Shown here: positions 49,457-60,820 of the stretch, one piece after another
Position numbering within the stretch: the stretch's first letter is position 1
Layout: the number at the start of each line of letters is the position of its first letter
Assembly: GCF_963583255.1 (NCBI RefSeq)
Contig: NC_084811.1
Span: 13,348,088 to 13,412,087, forward strand
DNA: 64,000 nt
Reading direction: 5' to 3'
DNA from: Pyrus communis
Lineage: Eukaryota; Streptophyta; Magnoliopsida; Rosales; Rosaceae
Notes under the pieces: model-generated
What the model saw: the letters and a program-made list of their open reading frames with translations, nothing else
Told to the model about the DNA's origin: nothing
Database searches by the model: none
Made by a program: the position numbers and the translations under genes

Positions 49457-50464
49457 CTTTTTCCCGTGCCTCCTTTAAGACTTAGGCACATACATACACA
49501 CAAAAATCCCTTCCCCCACACTTATTTTCTGCAACATATTAATAAAAAGGAATTCAATTAAGTCATGCTCACTATCCTTTAAGAACAAGGGTATAGGAAA
49601 GTCCTACTCTAGGCTAGGTAAGGGGTGATGTGGGTTAACAAAGAATAAAGGCTAAACGAGGCTCAACGGGGTTAAAACTTACAATAAATACGAAATATGG
49701 GAAGTAAGGCTATTTGGTTATGGTGGCAACTACACAACTTCATCTTGATATATGTTATGCAATTCAATGTCATGCTTTGAATGAAACGGATATAAGTTCT
49801 AGCATTTAGTTCTATCATGATACAATTGCATTCTAAGTAGTAACCAAGCAAGGAATAATGAGATCATGCAACAACTTTAGAAAACAAAGAATCACAGAAA
49901 ATAACTCTCCAAAGAAGGTAATGGCTCGAGTCTCACAGGGTTGTAGCGTTTGTTTGAGTTCCTTCCTTCAAGCATGTTACAAAAACGAATTTTTCTTTTA
50001 TGATTGCATGTGAAGTCATATATTATAACCATAACTAAGCATAAACCAAGAGTAAATCAAACTTTTCTCTATGTTTATAACTCTTTCTAACCGTCATGCA
50101 ATTATAAACCAAATCCTTAACATTGTGTTGGAAGGTATCCTAAGACACAAACTCACAAAAACGACTCAAAACACTCTTTTTAGGCTTTTCAAAACAATTT
50201 TTCAAATTTTTATGTGCTTTTCGGAGTTATAAAACAACACACACTAAAATAGTTTTAAAACAGTGAGAAACAACATGTGAAGTGATAGGTGATAAAATCC
50301 AACGAATTTGCATCAAATATACTTAGTTACCCCCCCACACTTAAATCAAACATTGTCCTCAATGTTTTAAGCATAGATTCACACAAAGCATAAGTAAATA
50401 CACAAAAAGCACTTAAACATACTAAACATGGCAAAATGTAATTAACAAAGAGAAGAGTTTAGGG
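48641..50464 (-). other. Non-coding 3' internal region of the young element
   Basis: No frame longer than chance is present. A poly-T run lies at about 49428-49457. The whole stretch is matched in the older element (61296-62990) at moderate identity, which shows that it belongs to the element and is not a later insertion. Confidence 0.7.
50100..50430 (-). repeat. Direct repeat A flanking the antisense-ORF module, with an extra polypurine tract
   Basis: The stretch runs from AAAACGACTCAAAACACTC through GTTACCCCCCCACACTTAAA to CATTGTCCTCAATGTTTTAA. It is repeated at 52430-52760. The CCCCCCCACACTT part is, on the minus strand, a second polypurine tract some 1.7 kb upstream of the one next to the LTR. 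Confidence 0.8.
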
Positions 50465-50585
50465 ACGCAAATCTGGTTATGGAGTGTAAATTCCATCTTC
50501 TCTTTGTTGATTGCAATGAGGCTTGATCTTGATGATCCACAGGCTTACTCTCGAACTGGTTTCCGCCCATCATTGATTTTCCTTT

Positions 50586-50831
50586 GTGCTACTGGGCTGG
50601 AGGATTCTTTTGGTCTTCCCCGAAGGTCTGAGCTTATCCCTTTTGTCTGTTTCTTTGTTCAATCTGTGCAGGAGTGGTCCCTTCTCTGGAAGTGTATCAA
50701 CCGTTGAAGATGACTACTCGAGAGCAACGCTAGGTAAGCAATCAGGAATAGGTTCCAGGCAGTTGGCTCCAGATCGGAAGACTGACTCCAAGTGCCGGCT
50801 GATTGCTTCTTTCACTTTGCCATGCGAGTAA
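50586..50831 (+). CDS. Conserved small antisense frame upstream of the antisense ORF (81 codons), function unknown
   Basis: The frame ends in SGPFSGSVSTVEDDYSRATL, GKQSGIGSRQ and KCRLIASFTLPCE. The older nested element has nearly the same peptide at 63199-63465. Inside are good splice-like sites (CTGTGCAG|GAGTGG and GCTAG|GTAAGC), so it could instead be an exon of a spliced leader to the 230-codon ORF. I recognise no domain. Conservation may merely reflect common descent of the two elements. Confidence 0.35.
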   Translation: MLLGWRILLVFPEGLSLSLLSVSLFNLCRSGPFSGSVSTVEDDYSRATLGKQSGIGSRQLAPDRKTDSKCRLIASFTLPCE

Positions 50832-51249
50832 GAACAAGGACAAAGAAAAAGACAGGGAGAGAGCATGATATGAGATACTTTTGCTTTTGACCTTGATGAT
50901 ATGAGATACCTTTGCTTTTGAAGAAGCGGTGAAGGAATCAGCGCATGTATTTCCTCCTGGGTCATATGTACTCCAGGTATCTGGTATCATCTTTGGGGAA
51001 GAAGAAAATTTTGAGTAATTCAAAAGGCTTTGCTGGGAGTGCGCCCTCAGAGGTGAGAGAGAGTTGGGCATTTTTCTTCAGGTTTACCCTGCCATAAAAG
51101 ACGAAGGTCGACATATATAGAGATAATATCAAGTGGTGGTACTTTTTACCTTCGTCGACAAACGTTTTGATCCCGCAAATCCGGCTTTTTGAAATAATGG
51201 CGCCTCTTCGATCTCTGAACACGCCTCTTCGATTTCTGAGCAGGCGCCC

Positions 51250-51639
51250 CTTCGAGTGCTGAACGACACGTGGTAGTGCAGATGCGGCTCCTTTTGACAA
51301 AGCTGCACGCGTCTTCTGAAAAGCTGAGAAAGTGTCGCCGAACTTTGCGCTTGTCGGCTAAAGACGTGTAATTGAGATGATGGCCTCCACGTGTTATCAG
51401 CTTTGTCAGATATCTTTTGACAAAGCTGAACGCGTTTTCTGAAAAACCGCGAAAGCGTCGTCGAAATTTGCGGAGGAAAATCCGGATCTCTGAATCGGTG
51501 GACGCGTCGCCATGGCTTTTTATGGAGCTATCGATCACCCCAACAAATACACTCTGAAGAAATCCCATTCTTGAAAAATCGACTCCGGCCCTTTGAGAAT
51601 TAACTCCAACCACCCCTTCTTTCTGAACACTTTTGAAAA
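51250..51639 (+). promoter_or_regulatory. Promoter-like region of the antisense ORF
   Basis: Two diverged copies of a unit beginning TTTTGACAAAGCTG and running through ACGCGT, TTCTGAAAA, AAAG.GTCG and TTTGCG lie at about 51292-51350 and 51416-51474. Two G-box cores CACGTG lie at 51267-51272 and 51388-51393. An AT-rich CTTTTTATGG at about 51516-51525 lies some 115 bp before the ATG and could act as a TATA element. The older element carries the same unit near 63890-63990. Confidence 0.45.
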
Positions 51640-52332
51640 ATGGCAAACTCATCGAACCTTAGCTTGGAATTGAGCCTTAGCAGTGATACGGGCGCGCCGC
51701 GTCAAGGTAACGTATGGCGCCCTTCTTTCTTTTCTTCTAACGGTCCTCTCACAGGTGAAGACTCCGTGATGCAGGACGCCACAACAGCTACAATAGTAGC
51801 TAGGAACCTCCTCACTCCGAAAGATAGTAGGCTGCTGTCAGGACGGTCCGATGAGCTGGCCGTTCAAGAGTCCCTCGCACTTAGTGTTCAGTGTGCGAGT
51901 TCTGTGTCCAACATGGGCCAACGCCTGCTTGCCCGCTCCCGTCAGGTGGAATCATTGATGGCAGAAGTGGAAAGTCCCAAGCAGGAGATCCAGCAGCTGA
52001 AGTATGAGAATAGAAGTTTGCATGTGCTTGCAAACAACTATTCGACGGGCATGAAGAGGAAGCTTGATGAGCTGCAAGAGTCTGAAGGTCGGATTCACAG
52101 TGACCGTCAAAGGTTCTCGTCTTTCCTCCAGAGGCAACTTTTTCCTGGCTCATCCAGCGCTTGGCCAAGTATTGAGGCCTGGAATGCTCTATCTTCGATG
52201 CCTTCTGCTTCTATGCCTTCTGTTCCAACGCCTTCTGTTCCTACGCCTTCCGCTCCGATGCCTTCTGCTCCTACGCCTTCCGCTTCAAGAGTAAAGCCAC
52301 GTAGTGGGGCCTCAAGCAAACACCCTTTGTGA
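51640..52332 (+). CDS. Antisense ORF of an Athila-type retrotransposon, 230 aa, predicted coiled-coil protein of unknown function
   Basis: The frame lies on the strand opposite gag-pol, between pol and the 3' LTR. It starts MANSSNLSLELSLSSDTGAP, continues through SVMQDATTATIVARNLLTPK and then a heptad-like helix at about residues 85-170 (QRLLARSRQVESLMAEVESP, QEIQQLKYENRSL, MKRKLDELQESEGRI). It ends in a tandem MPSxxxPS tail (about residues 187-215). I have the impression of similar proteins being encoded in other apple and pear repeats; this needs a search. No membrane segment or signal peptide is seen, so it is not an env-like protein. AATAAA follows at 52366-52371. The GC-richer, codon-like composition differs from the AT-rich flanks, which supports a real gene. 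Confidence 0.7.
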   Translation: MANSSNLSLELSLSSDTGAPRQGNVWRPSFFSSNGPLTGEDSVMQDATTATIVARNLLTPKDSRLLSGRSDELAVQESLALSVQCASSVSNMGQRLLARSRQVESLMAEVESPKQEIQQLKYENRSLHVLANNYSTGMKRKLDELQESEGRIHSDRQRFSSFLQRQLFPGSSSAWPSIEAWNALSSMPSASMPSVPTPSVPTPSAPMPSAPTPSASRVKPRSGASSKHPL

Positions 52333-52365
52333 AGCACCATCTTTCTTTGTTTAGCAGTGCCTATC

Positions 52366-52371
52366 AATAAA
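52366..52371 (+). terminator. Candidate polyadenylation signal of the antisense ORF
   Basis: AATAAA lies 34 bp after the ORF stop codon, in the expected place for a plus-strand transcript. Confidence 0.4.
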
Positions 52372-52429
52372 TCAAACATTTTCTCAATGTTACAATCATA
52401 GACTCACATAATTAATAAACAAACAAACA

Positions 52430-52760
52430 ATAACAACTAAACAACCTAAGTAGCGCTAAGACACAAACAAACACCAAAATGACTCAAATGACTCTAAAAA
52501 CACATATTTTTGGGTTTTTCAAAAGATCTTTTTTTTTTTTTTTTTTTATTTTTTTATTTTTTTTTTATCAAATTTTCGAAGTTTTATACCAAGACACTAT
52601 AAAACACTCTAAAAACGCTTAAAACAGCAAGAAACAACATTCTAAGTGATAGGTGAATAAATCCCACGAAATTCATGCAAATACAAATTGTTTACCCCCC
52701 CACACTTAAATCAAACCTTGTCCTCAATGTTTTAAGCAGAAAGTCACAACAGAGCAAGCA
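52430..52760 (-). repeat. Direct repeat B flanking the antisense-ORF module
   Basis: Similar in order and content to 50100-50430, including TTTACCCCCCCACACTTAAA and CCTTGTCCTCAATGTTTTAA. A partial third copy (AAATCAAACATTTTCTCAAT and CATAGACTCACA) lies at 52371-52410, right at the end of the antisense ORF. The run 52530-52565 is mostly T. Confidence 0.75.
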
Positions 52761-52925
52761 AATAAACAAATACGAGAAAGAAAGCAAAGTAAGGCAGTAA
52801 AGAAAAAGAAAGGAATAAAAATAAGTCTCTTAAAGGGGTTTTCCAAGTTCTTCTCTATTCGGATGCATGGGTTGCCTCCCAAGTAGCGCTTTCTTTTACG
52901 TCTTGCAGCCGGACGGTACCTCCGT

Positions 52926-55900
52926 TTAAGCTTGACTAGGTTCCACGGCATGGAGGGGTACCTCCTCCACGACATGCTCCTCAAACATCTCGTAATAGGG
53001 CTTCAATCGATGCCCATTCACTTTGAATTCTTGCTGCGTCCTTGAACTTTTGATTTGCACTGCACCATGAGGGAAAACATTAGTAACAACAAACGGGCCA
53101 ATCCATTTAGAACGCAACTTACCAGGAAACAACCGTAGGCGAGAGTTGAAAAGTAACACTTTCTGCCCAACTGTGAAGGTCTTGGTTCGAATCATTTTAT
53201 CATGGAATGCTTTGGTCTTGGTTTTGTACATCCGGGCATTCTCATAGGCTTCATTCCGAATCTCCTCAAGTTCATTCAATTGGAGCTTCCTATGAACTCC
53301 CGCTGCATCTATGTCCATGTTGAAAATCTTCACGGCCCAATGTGCCTTGTGCTCTAACTCTACGGGCAAATGACATGGCTTACCATAGACGAGCCGAAAA
53401 GGTGACATCCCAATGGGTGTTTTGTATGCCGTACGATATGCCCACAGTGCATCATCTAAACGTAAGCTCCAATCCCTCCTTGTTGGTCCAACGGTCTTCT
53501 CCAAAATTTGTTTGATTTCTCGGTTAGACACCTCGGCTTGGCCATTTGTTTGAGGATGGTAAGGTGTGGAGACCTTATGGTTGACATGGTACTTTCTTAG
53601 CAACGCCTCAATGGTCCGATTGCAAAAGTGAGACCCTCCATCACTTATGATTACTCTCGGCATTCCAAACCTAGCAAAAATGTTAGTTTTCACGAAATCT
53701 GCAACCACCTTAGAATCGTTAGTACGGGTGGCTTTTGCTTCCACCCATTTAGAAACATAATCAACGGCTAGCAAGATATAAGTGAAACCATAAGATGGAG
53801 GGAAAGGGCCCATGAAATCAATGCCCCAAACATCAAAAATTTCAACATTAAAGACAGGGGTTTGCGGCATTTGGTCCTTGGTACCTATGTTACCCATTCG
53901 TTGGCAACGATCACAAGACATACAAAAGGTTCTAGCATCCCTAAATATAGTCGGCCAATAAAAACCACACTCTAAAACCTTGAGGGCAGTGCGTTGTGTG
54001 CCAAAATGACCACCACATGCATATGTGTGACAAAAGCTTAGAATTGAGTGAAATTCAGAATCATGCACACATCTACGTACAATTTGATCTGAGCAATACT
54101 TCCACAAATAAGGGTTATCCCAAACATAGAAACGTGCATCATTTTTAAGCTTATCACGTTGGTGCTTGTTTAGTTCATTTGGAATTTGTTTAGCCACCAA
54201 GTAATTCACTAAATCTGCATACCATGGTTCACTTACCTCAATGGAAAGCAGCTGCTCATCGGGAAAAGTTTCAGGGATAGGTACGGCATGTTCATGCTCC
54301 TCGTGGATCATTCGGCTTAAATGGTCAGCCACTACATTCTCGCTTCCTTTCTTATCCCGGATTTCAATATCAAATTCTTGAAGAAGAAGAATCCAACGGA
54401 TAAGCCTCGGCTTTGCTTCCTTTTTCGTGAGCAAGTACCTCAAAGCTGCATGATCAGAATAAACGATTACTTTAGTACCAATTAAATATGAACGAAATTT
54501 ATCTAAAGCAAAAACCACAGCTAGAAGTTCTTTTTCCGTCGTGGAGTAGTTCAATTGGGCATCATTGAGAGTCCGAGAGGCATAGTATATGACATGCGGC
54601 CGCTTGTCTCTTCTTTGTCCTAGAACAGCTCCTAATGCATAGTCGGATGCATCGCACATGAGCTCGAACGGAAGGCTCCAATCTGGAGGTACAATAATGG
54701 GGGCCGAGACTAGCTTCTCCTTGAGTTGGTTAAATGCCGAATTACACTCTCCATCAAACTTGAATGGCACATCTTTTTGAAGCAATCGGCAAAGAGGGTT
54801 GGACATCTTGGAGAAGTCCTTGATAAAACGCCTATAGAACCCTGCATGGCCAAGAAACGAACGTACCTCTCTAACCGAAGTAGGAGAGGGTAAGTGACGT
54901 ACAAGGTCTATTTTTGATTTATCTACTTCAATTCCTTTTTCTGAAACAATATGTCCTAAAACTATACCTTGTTTCACCATAAAGTGACATTTCTCCCAAT
55001 TCAAGACAAGGTTAGTTTCAACACATCGTTTCAAAATTAAGGTCAGATTATCCAAGCAATTATCAAATGAACTCCCAAATACACTGAAATCATCCATGAA
55101 AACCTCAATGATCTTTTCAACAAAATCGGAAAATATACTTACCATACACCTTTGGAAAGTGGCCGGTGCGTTGCATAAGCCAAATGGCATGCGACGATAA
55201 GCAAATGTTCCAAAGGGACATGTGAATGTGGTCTTCTCTTGATCATCCGGGGCTATCACAATTTGGTTATATCCAGAGTATCCATCAAGAAAACAGTAAA
55301 AGGCATGACCGGCTAACCTTTCGAGCATCTGGTCGATGAATGGCAAAGGAAAGTGATCTTTCCTAGTCATGGCATTTAGCTTCCGGTAATCGATACATAC
55401 TCGCCATCCAGTCTGAATGCGTGTAGGCACGAGCTCATTCTCATCATTCTTGATAACAGTTACTCCGGACTTCTTGGGAACGACTTGAACTGGAGAGACC
55501 CAACGGCTATCGGAGATAGGGTAGATCACTCCGCAATCCAAAAGCTTGATTATTTCCTTCTTCACCACTTCCATCATCGGAGGGTTGAGACGGCGTTGAG
55601 CCTCTCGGGATGGCTTAGTCCCCTCCTCAAGAAGTATACGGTGCATGCATGTGGTAGGGCTTATTCCTTTAATGTCGGCCAAAGTCCACCCTATGGCCGT
55701 TTTGTGCTCTCGCAGCACCCTCTCAAGCTTCTCCTCCTCCATTGCCGTGAGACTTGATGAAATGATGACGGGCAATGTTTCGCCTTTTCCCAAAAACACA
55801 TACTTCAAATGGTCCGGCAACGGCTTAAGTTCAAGCGATGGTGCCTGAACAACAGAAGGTAGCATCTTAGTGGAAACTGAATTTGAAAGTGAGAGTGGAA

Positions 55901-58439
55901 CCTTACCATATTGTTGTGGTAATGACTCAAGGGCTGCCACAACCTCAATTATTTCTTCACTAGAACCCATTGCAAAGAATTCCTCCTCCTTGCCGTGGCC
56001 TTGCATTGGCCCAAATCCTTCATTTTTGCGCTCTATGGCCTTAGTGATGGTTGTTTCCAGGGCGTCCTCATTCAATTCTTCAAGGTATACCTGCGCCAAA
56101 GAATCGATAACATCAATGGAAAAACAAGAATGGTCATCAACGGGATATCTCATAGTTTCAGAAATATTAAAATCAATCACTTCCCCATCGAATTCCATTG
56201 TCAAGGTGCCTTTGTATACATCAATCTTCGTTCGGGCCGTCTTCATGAATGGCCTACCAAGGAGAATCGGCAAAGATGTAGAATGGGCTGAATCCTCCAT
56301 GTCTAGGACGTAGAAATCAGCCGGAAAAATTAAATGGTTCACCTGCACAAGCACATCTTCCAAAACTCCTTTTGGATACGCGTTAGAACGATCGGCCAAT
56401 TGTATAATTACACCATCTTGTTTTAATTCACCCAAATTCATAGATGCATAAATCGAATAAGGCATGACATTTATGGATGCACCTAAATCAAGCATGGCAT
56501 GTTCAAAACGATTATGTCCAATCACACAAGGAATCGTGAAACTACCGGGGTCTTTGCACTTGGTAGGCAGTTTACGTTGCAAAACAGCGGACACATTCTC
56601 GCTTACCTTCACTACCTCTTTGTTTGCCCTTCTTCTCTTTGTATTGCATAGGTCCTTGAGGAATTTAGCATACTTTGGAACCTGTTTGATTGCATCGAGA
56701 AGTGGTATGTTCACTTGCACCTTCCGGAACGTTTCAAGAATGTCCTTCTCGCTTTCTTCCTTTTTTTCTTGCATGAACCTACGAGGAAAAGGTACATTGG
56801 GCAGATTAGGACGTGAAGTACATGAATTTGAACTTAAATTACCTGATTTGGCCGAGTTAGGGTGATCTGCCTCAGGTTGTGTCTTCTCTTCATCTACTTT
56901 CTGGGCAGATGTGGGATTGTTTGGCTCGGTCCCAACTTCTTTTCCACCCCTTAGGGTGATGGCCTTGGCGGATTCGAATCCTCCCTTTGGATTGACTGTG
57001 GTTGAGCTAGGAAGTTTTCCTTGCTCTCTAATCTGTCCAAGGAACTCAGAAATCTGCCCTATTTGTTTCTTCATATCCATCATCTCCTTCTCGTTATTTT
57101 CTATCCGGTTGTTTTGATTTTGCAACCCCTGCGAAATAGAGGTTAGTAATTGCATAGCTTGATTACTTTCCAAAGACGTACCTGAATGAGATGATGCCGA
57201 AGGTTGTTGGGATTGTTGGGGTGCATACGGCTTGGAATAAAAACCAGGGGGGTTTGGCCTAAATCCTCCTTGTTGGGCAGCTTGTTGTGGCTCCCTCCAT
57301 TTGAAGTTTGGATGGTCCCTCCATCCGGCATTGTAAGTGTTCGAGTATGGGTTGTTTTGATTTTGTCCTTGGAAACCAATTGCATTGGCAGATTCCCACC
57401 CACCATTCTCGATTAGTTGAGGGCACTTGTCGGATGGATGCCCTTGAATTGAGCACACGCCACAGACTTGGTGTTCTTGTGCTTTTGGACCAATCACAAC
57501 CTGAGAAACAAGAGAAGTAAGATTAGCAAGTTGTGATTGAATTTCAGAAATAGCACTCACCTCATTTACACTTTGTTGCCGTGGGGCTTCCCTTTGGCCC
57601 ACTCCTTCATATTGTTGAGCGTTGAGCGCTCGGTTGGCTATGAGAACCTTGGCATCCCTTGGTGTTTTGTCCACCAATGCTCCTCCCGCTGATGCATCAA
57701 GCATTTGACGTTCGATAGGAAGGAGGCCCTCATAGAAATATTGAAGGAGAAGTTCCTCCTTCATTTGATGTTGAGGACATGAAGCTACAAGGCCCTTGAA
57801 GCGCTCATAATAAGCCGGAAATGTCTCACCATGATTCTGTTGAATACCACTAATTTTCTTCCGTAGGAGAATCACTCTCGAAGTAGGGAAGAATTTCTCC
57901 AAGAAAGCACGCTTCATACTCTCCCACGAAGTCACAGTTCCCGGGGCTAGTTCGTAGAGCCAATCTTTGGCCTTGTCCATAAGTGAAAATGGAAAGGCCT
58001 TCATCTTCAATATACTCCCATCCACATTGACGGGGGTCATGCTCGAACAAACCACCTCGAACTCCTTCAAGTGTTTGTTGGGGTCTTCCATAGACAAGCC
58101 ATGGAACTTCGGAATATGGTGTAACAAACTGGATTTGAGTTCAAATTCATCGGTCTTGCCTTGGGCAGCCGTGGGGTATTGGATACAAAGAGGCAATGCA
58201 TTATCCAGACCCGAGGCCGAAAGCTCCTTGATGGTTCTATTATCTGCTGCCATGGCTTGTTCTTCTTCAAAAATCTGATCCGTGGGCTTTTCTTCTACAC
58301 CTACTTCGTCTTCTTCAAGCCCAGGTTGTGGTGGAGGTTGTGGTGGCTCTTGTTGACTCCTCGTTCTCCTCAAAGTGCGTTCAAAATCACCGTCAAAGTC
58401 GGAGATGTTCTCTATAATAGGCCGAGAGCTACGAGTCAT
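52926..58439 (-). CDS. Gag-pol polyprotein of the young Athila-type element (1,837 aa)
   Basis: One unbroken frame. A gag domain spans about residues 120-275 ([17 protein letters not shown]) and a CCHC zinc knuckle ([14 protein letters not shown]) lies near residue 325. The protease active site is [12 protein letters not shown] (Asp651). Reverse transcriptase runs from about 980 to 1160 with FMDDFSVF at 1114-1121. RNase H starts near 1260 (CDASDYALG). Integrase has a HHCC zinc domain ([16 protein letters not shown]) and catalytic Asp1541, Asp1600 and Glu1636, giving the classic D-58-D-35-E spacing. All catalytic residues are present, so the protein looks competent. There is no chromodomain and no env frame. 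The start ([12 protein letters not shown]) is the first Met, 110 bp downstream of the primer site. Confidence 0.95.
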   Translation of the reverse strand: MTRSSRPIIENISDFDGDFERTLRRTRSQQEPPQPPPQPGLEEDEVGVEEKPTDQIFEEEQAMAADNRTIKELSASGLDNALPLCIQYPTAAQGKTDEFELKSSLLHHIPKFHGLSMEDPNKHLKEFEVVCSSMTPVNVDGSILKMKAFPFSLMDKAKDWLYELAPGTVTSWESMKRAFLEKFFPTSRVILLRKKISGIQQNHGETFPAYYERFKGLVASCPQHQMKEELLLQYFYEGLLPIERQMLDASAGGALVDKTPRDAKVLIANRALNAQQYEGVGQREAPRQQSVNEVSAISEIQSQLANLTSLVSQVVIGPKAQEHQVCGVCSIQGHPSDKCPQLIENGGWESANAIGFQGQNQNNPYSNTYNAGWRDHPNFKWREPQQAAQQGGFRPNPPGFYSKPYAPQQSQQPSASSHSGTSLESNQAMQLLTSISQGLQNQNNRIENNEKEMMDMKKQIGQISEFLGQIREQGKLPSSTTVNPKGGFESAKAITLRGGKEVGTEPNNPTSAQKVDEEKTQPEADHPNSAKSGNLSSNSCTSRPNLPNVPFPRRFMQEKKEESEKDILETFRKVQVNIPLLDAIKQVPKYAKFLKDLCNTKRRRANKEVVKVSENVSAVLQRKLPTKCKDPGSFTIPCVIGHNRFEHAMLDLGASINVMPYSIYASMNLGELKQDGVIIQLADRSNAYPKGVLEDVLVQVNHLIFPADFYVLDMEDSAHSTSLPILLGRPFMKTARTKIDVYKGTLTMEFDGEVIDFNISETMRYPVDDHSCFSIDVIDSLAQVYLEELNEDALETTITKAIERKNEGFGPMQGHGKEEEFFAMGSSEEIIEVVAALESLPQQYGKVPLSLSNSVSTKMLPSVVQAPSLELKPLPDHLKYVFLGKGETLPVIISSSLTAMEEEKLERVLREHKTAIGWTLADIKGISPTTCMHRILLEEGTKPSREAQRRLNPPMMEVVKKEIIKLLDCGVIYPISDSRWVSPVQVVPKKSGVTVIKNDENELVPTRIQTGWRVCIDYRKLNAMTRKDHFPLPFIDQMLERLAGHAFYCFLDGYSGYNQIVIAPDDQEKTTFTCPFGTFAYRRMPFGLCNAPATFQRCMVSIFSDFVEKIIEVFMDDFSVFGSSFDNCLDNLTLILKRCVETNLVLNWEKCHFMVKQGIVLGHIVSEKGIEVDKSKIDLVRHLPSPTSVREVRSFLGHAGFYRRFIKDFSKMSNPLCRLLQKDVPFKFDGECNSAFNQLKEKLVSAPIIVPPDWSLPFELMCDASDYALGAVLGQRRDKRPHVIYYASRTLNDAQLNYSTTEKELLAVVFALDKFRSYLIGTKVIVYSDHAALRYLLTKKEAKPRLIRWILLLQEFDIEIRDKKGSENVVADHLSRMIHEEHEHAVPIPETFPDEQLLSIEVSEPWYADLVNYLVAKQIPNELNKHQRDKLKNDARFYVWDNPYLWKYCSDQIVRRCVHDSEFHSILSFCHTYACGGHFGTQRTALKVLECGFYWPTIFRDARTFCMSCDRCQRMGNIGTKDQMPQTPVFNVEIFDVWGIDFMGPFPPSYGFTYILLAVDYVSKWVEAKATRTNDSKVVADFVKTNIFARFGMPRVIISDGGSHFCNRTIEALLRKYHVNHKVSTPYHPQTNGQAEVSNREIKQILEKTVGPTRRDWSLRLDDALWAYRTAYKTPIGMSPFRLVYGKPCHLPVELEHKAHWAVKIFNMDIDAAGVHRKLQLNELEEIRNEAYENARMYKTKTKAFHDKMIRTKTFTVGQKVLLFNSRLRLFPGKLRSKWIGPFVVTNVFPHGAVQIKSSRTQQEFKVNGHRLKPYYEMFEEHVVEEVPLHAVEPSQA

Positions 58440-58548
58440 ACACAGTACCTAAAAAAAAACAAGGAAACAAACAAACTAAGAATTTGAAATAAGAATGCAC
58501 GAAAAACAAAATATAAAAATAAAGACAAAGGATTAGCAAAGTTGCTAA

Positions 58549-58566
58549 TCCCCGGCAACGGCGCCA
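58549..58566 (-). other. Primer-binding site of the young element
   Basis: The minus strand reads TGGCGCCGTTGCCGGGGA, 5 nt downstream of the 5' LTR. This is the primer site typical of Athila-type elements. Confidence 0.85.
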
Positions 58567-58571
58567 AAATT

Positions 58572-60815
58572 TGATGCAAGAATTACTTGACACTCAAATT
58601 AAACCCTCGTTTGACAATTGTAGTAGAATGGATAAGTGAGGGATCGTTCTAGACCGGGGATTAGGAGGGCTTGCTAAAACCTTCTAAATTGACTTAAAAA
58701 CATAAAAACTAAATTAAAATACTCTTAACAAGACTACTATGACTCAGAATGGCTTTGAAAAACTCAAATTGTCTAAAACAATCAAATTGACTCAAATAGA
58801 AGCTAGAACTTGATTTAGACGAATTTGCAATTGTTTATCACTCCAAAAGCTTTAAAGATACACAAATAAAACAAATACGAATGATTAAGACTTTAACAAA
58901 ATAGGGGGGGGAATTGTGGTTGGACGATATTAAATTAAAAAGACAGAATATAATTGAAGGCAAAATGTAAATATGAATGTGATAAAAATATGGATGATGG
59001 AATAGCTAAGGGGTTCTTCTCCACACATGTTACACTTGCAATACAAGATTGATTTTCGGTTGGTCTTTCGATAAATTATGAAACTCAATGCTCCAAGTTA
59101 ATTAGGTCCGCTTAAATTAACTTTCAAATTTCCCTAAATTCATTGGATTGAATGGAATACGCATTACAACCAAATTATTCTTAATCAAAGTCCCTAACTA
59201 TGGAATACGCATGATAGAGACATTCAACAAAGATCATTAAGTTCAATGAAAATTATAAGTGTTGACGAGGCACTCGTTACTATGGAATACGCATGAAACT
59301 TATGCCAAGAATTCGTTTAACGCGATTGTTTATAAGCAACCTCCACTACTTGTGAATATAAGTTCATAACGATTAGGTGAAACTCACTTATATTCTAGCG
59401 TCATATTCATGCATGAAAATTAAGCTTGCAATCTTAATGAACATACATAAATAATTTATCAATCAAACAGTTAAACGAATTGAATCCACAACTTATGAAA
59501 TACCAACCAAAAGTAATCAATTCATATTGCAAATATAAACATAGTTTCGAATCACCCCCTAGCTAAAGGGGGTTTAGTTCCTCATAACTTTGAAATCAAA
59601 GAAACACCTAAACATTCCAACAACTCAAACGTGAATTGTATGAACGTTTAGGCACTCTTCTCTTCCCTTCTCATACGTACAAAACAAAGAGAATTAAATT
59701 TAAACTTTGAAATCAAAGAAACACCTAAACATTCCAACAACTCAAACTTGAATTGTATGAACGTTTAAGCACTCTTTTCTTCCTCGTTGTTGTAGCACAA
59801 GGTCTAAGGTGAGCTTTGGGGATTATGTGAAGTGTTTTGGAGGGATGGGAAGTGGTTGGATAGTGGCTGCAATGAAGGAGAAAAACTGCACAGAAAATGG
59901 AAGTGTTTGTAACTGAAAATGTGTATGGAAGAGTGAATGAATTTTGAGGAGTGTTGGATGCTTATTTATAGGTGAAATGGGGGAACAAAAGAGGGAATAT
60001 TGCAGCTAGGAGGGGATGAATGATTATGGGTGCATGTGTTTGGAATAATGAAGGGGGAATGTATGTAATAAAACAACTAGGAAAAGTTATGGAAAGTTGG
60101 AAATGGGAGTGGGAACTCACGGCATTGTTGGGTTGTTTATGGGAGAATAAATGTATGATAATGGCTAAATAATTAAAGGGAATGAATGGGAGTGACACTA
60201 GGTTGGTTATGCATGTGAATGCAAGGAGGAAAGCTGAAAATGCAAGGGAAGCTCACGGCACAATGTTGTTTTGCTTCTTGAAATGCATGTGAATGCATTT
60301 GAGTGTAATATGAAAAGAATGACTAATTAATGTATGTAGGGTTGATATGCATGTGAATTAGGTTGGAAAGAGGTGGAAGTGGAATGTTATGCAATGATAA
60401 TGTCTTGTAAAGATGCTAATAAATAATGCATGTAGGGTTAGCTAGGTTGGCTTTGTTTGGGTGCATGTATGTTAATGGTGGTTTTGCATGTGAATTGATG
60501 GATTGTTTTTGATGGAATGGATGGTTCTTTGCATGGCTATAAGGGATAGAATAAGAGAGAATGGGCTAGGCCCTTTGTTTTATGTCCAAAGTGAAAATAA
60601 GGCCTTCAAATTCGTCCAAACTTTGGCTCCATGGATAAGCTATCCAATCCATGCCCAAAAATGCTCCAAATGGCCTCAAAATGCACTTTCTTGCTCCCTA
60701 AGCCCTTAGAACCTGAAAACACACAAAAGAAGCATAAAGAACTAAAATAACTAAAGAAACATAACGTAAATGTACGAGAACAAGCCATTTAAGTCGCATG
60801 AATATGCTCCTATCA
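58572..60815 (-). repeat. 5' LTR of the young Athila-type element
   Basis: 2,244 bp with the same ends as the 3' LTR. The TATA box CTATAAATAA on the minus strand is at 59962-59971, so U3 is about 0.85 kb and R plus U5 about 1.35 kb. The small frames inside it are not genes. Confidence 0.93.
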
Positions 60816-60820
60816 ATGTG
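60816..60820 (+). repeat. Target-site duplication ATGTG (right)
   Basis: ATGTG follows the last base of the 5' LTR and matches 46376-46380. Confidence 0.9.

Larger units (their letters stand above)
46381..60815 (-). mobile_element. Complete, young Athila-type Ty3/gypsy retrotransposon (14,435 bp)
   Basis: All parts are present: two equal-length LTRs, a 5-bp target duplication, a tRNA primer site, an intact gag-pol frame and a polypurine tract. On the minus strand the order is 5' LTR, primer site, gag-pol, a 4.3-kb region with an antisense ORF, polypurine tract, 3' LTR. The primer site, the protease motif [12 protein letters not shown] and the FMDDFSV reverse-transcriptase motif point to the Athila lineage. 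With a single LTR difference seen, the insertion is very recent. Confidence 0.93.

Noticed and set aside
51146..51652. Minus-strand 168-codon frame as a possible env-like gene
   Set aside because: It is the reverse side of the promoter repeats of the antisense ORF. Its internal repeats (FSENAFSFVKR, FSEDACSFVKR) come from that DNA repeat, and it has no signal peptide or membrane anchor.
55485..56865. Plus-strand frames of 90-147 codons opposite gag-pol
   Set aside because: They are shadows of the long gag-pol frame. They have no domain and no independent start context.
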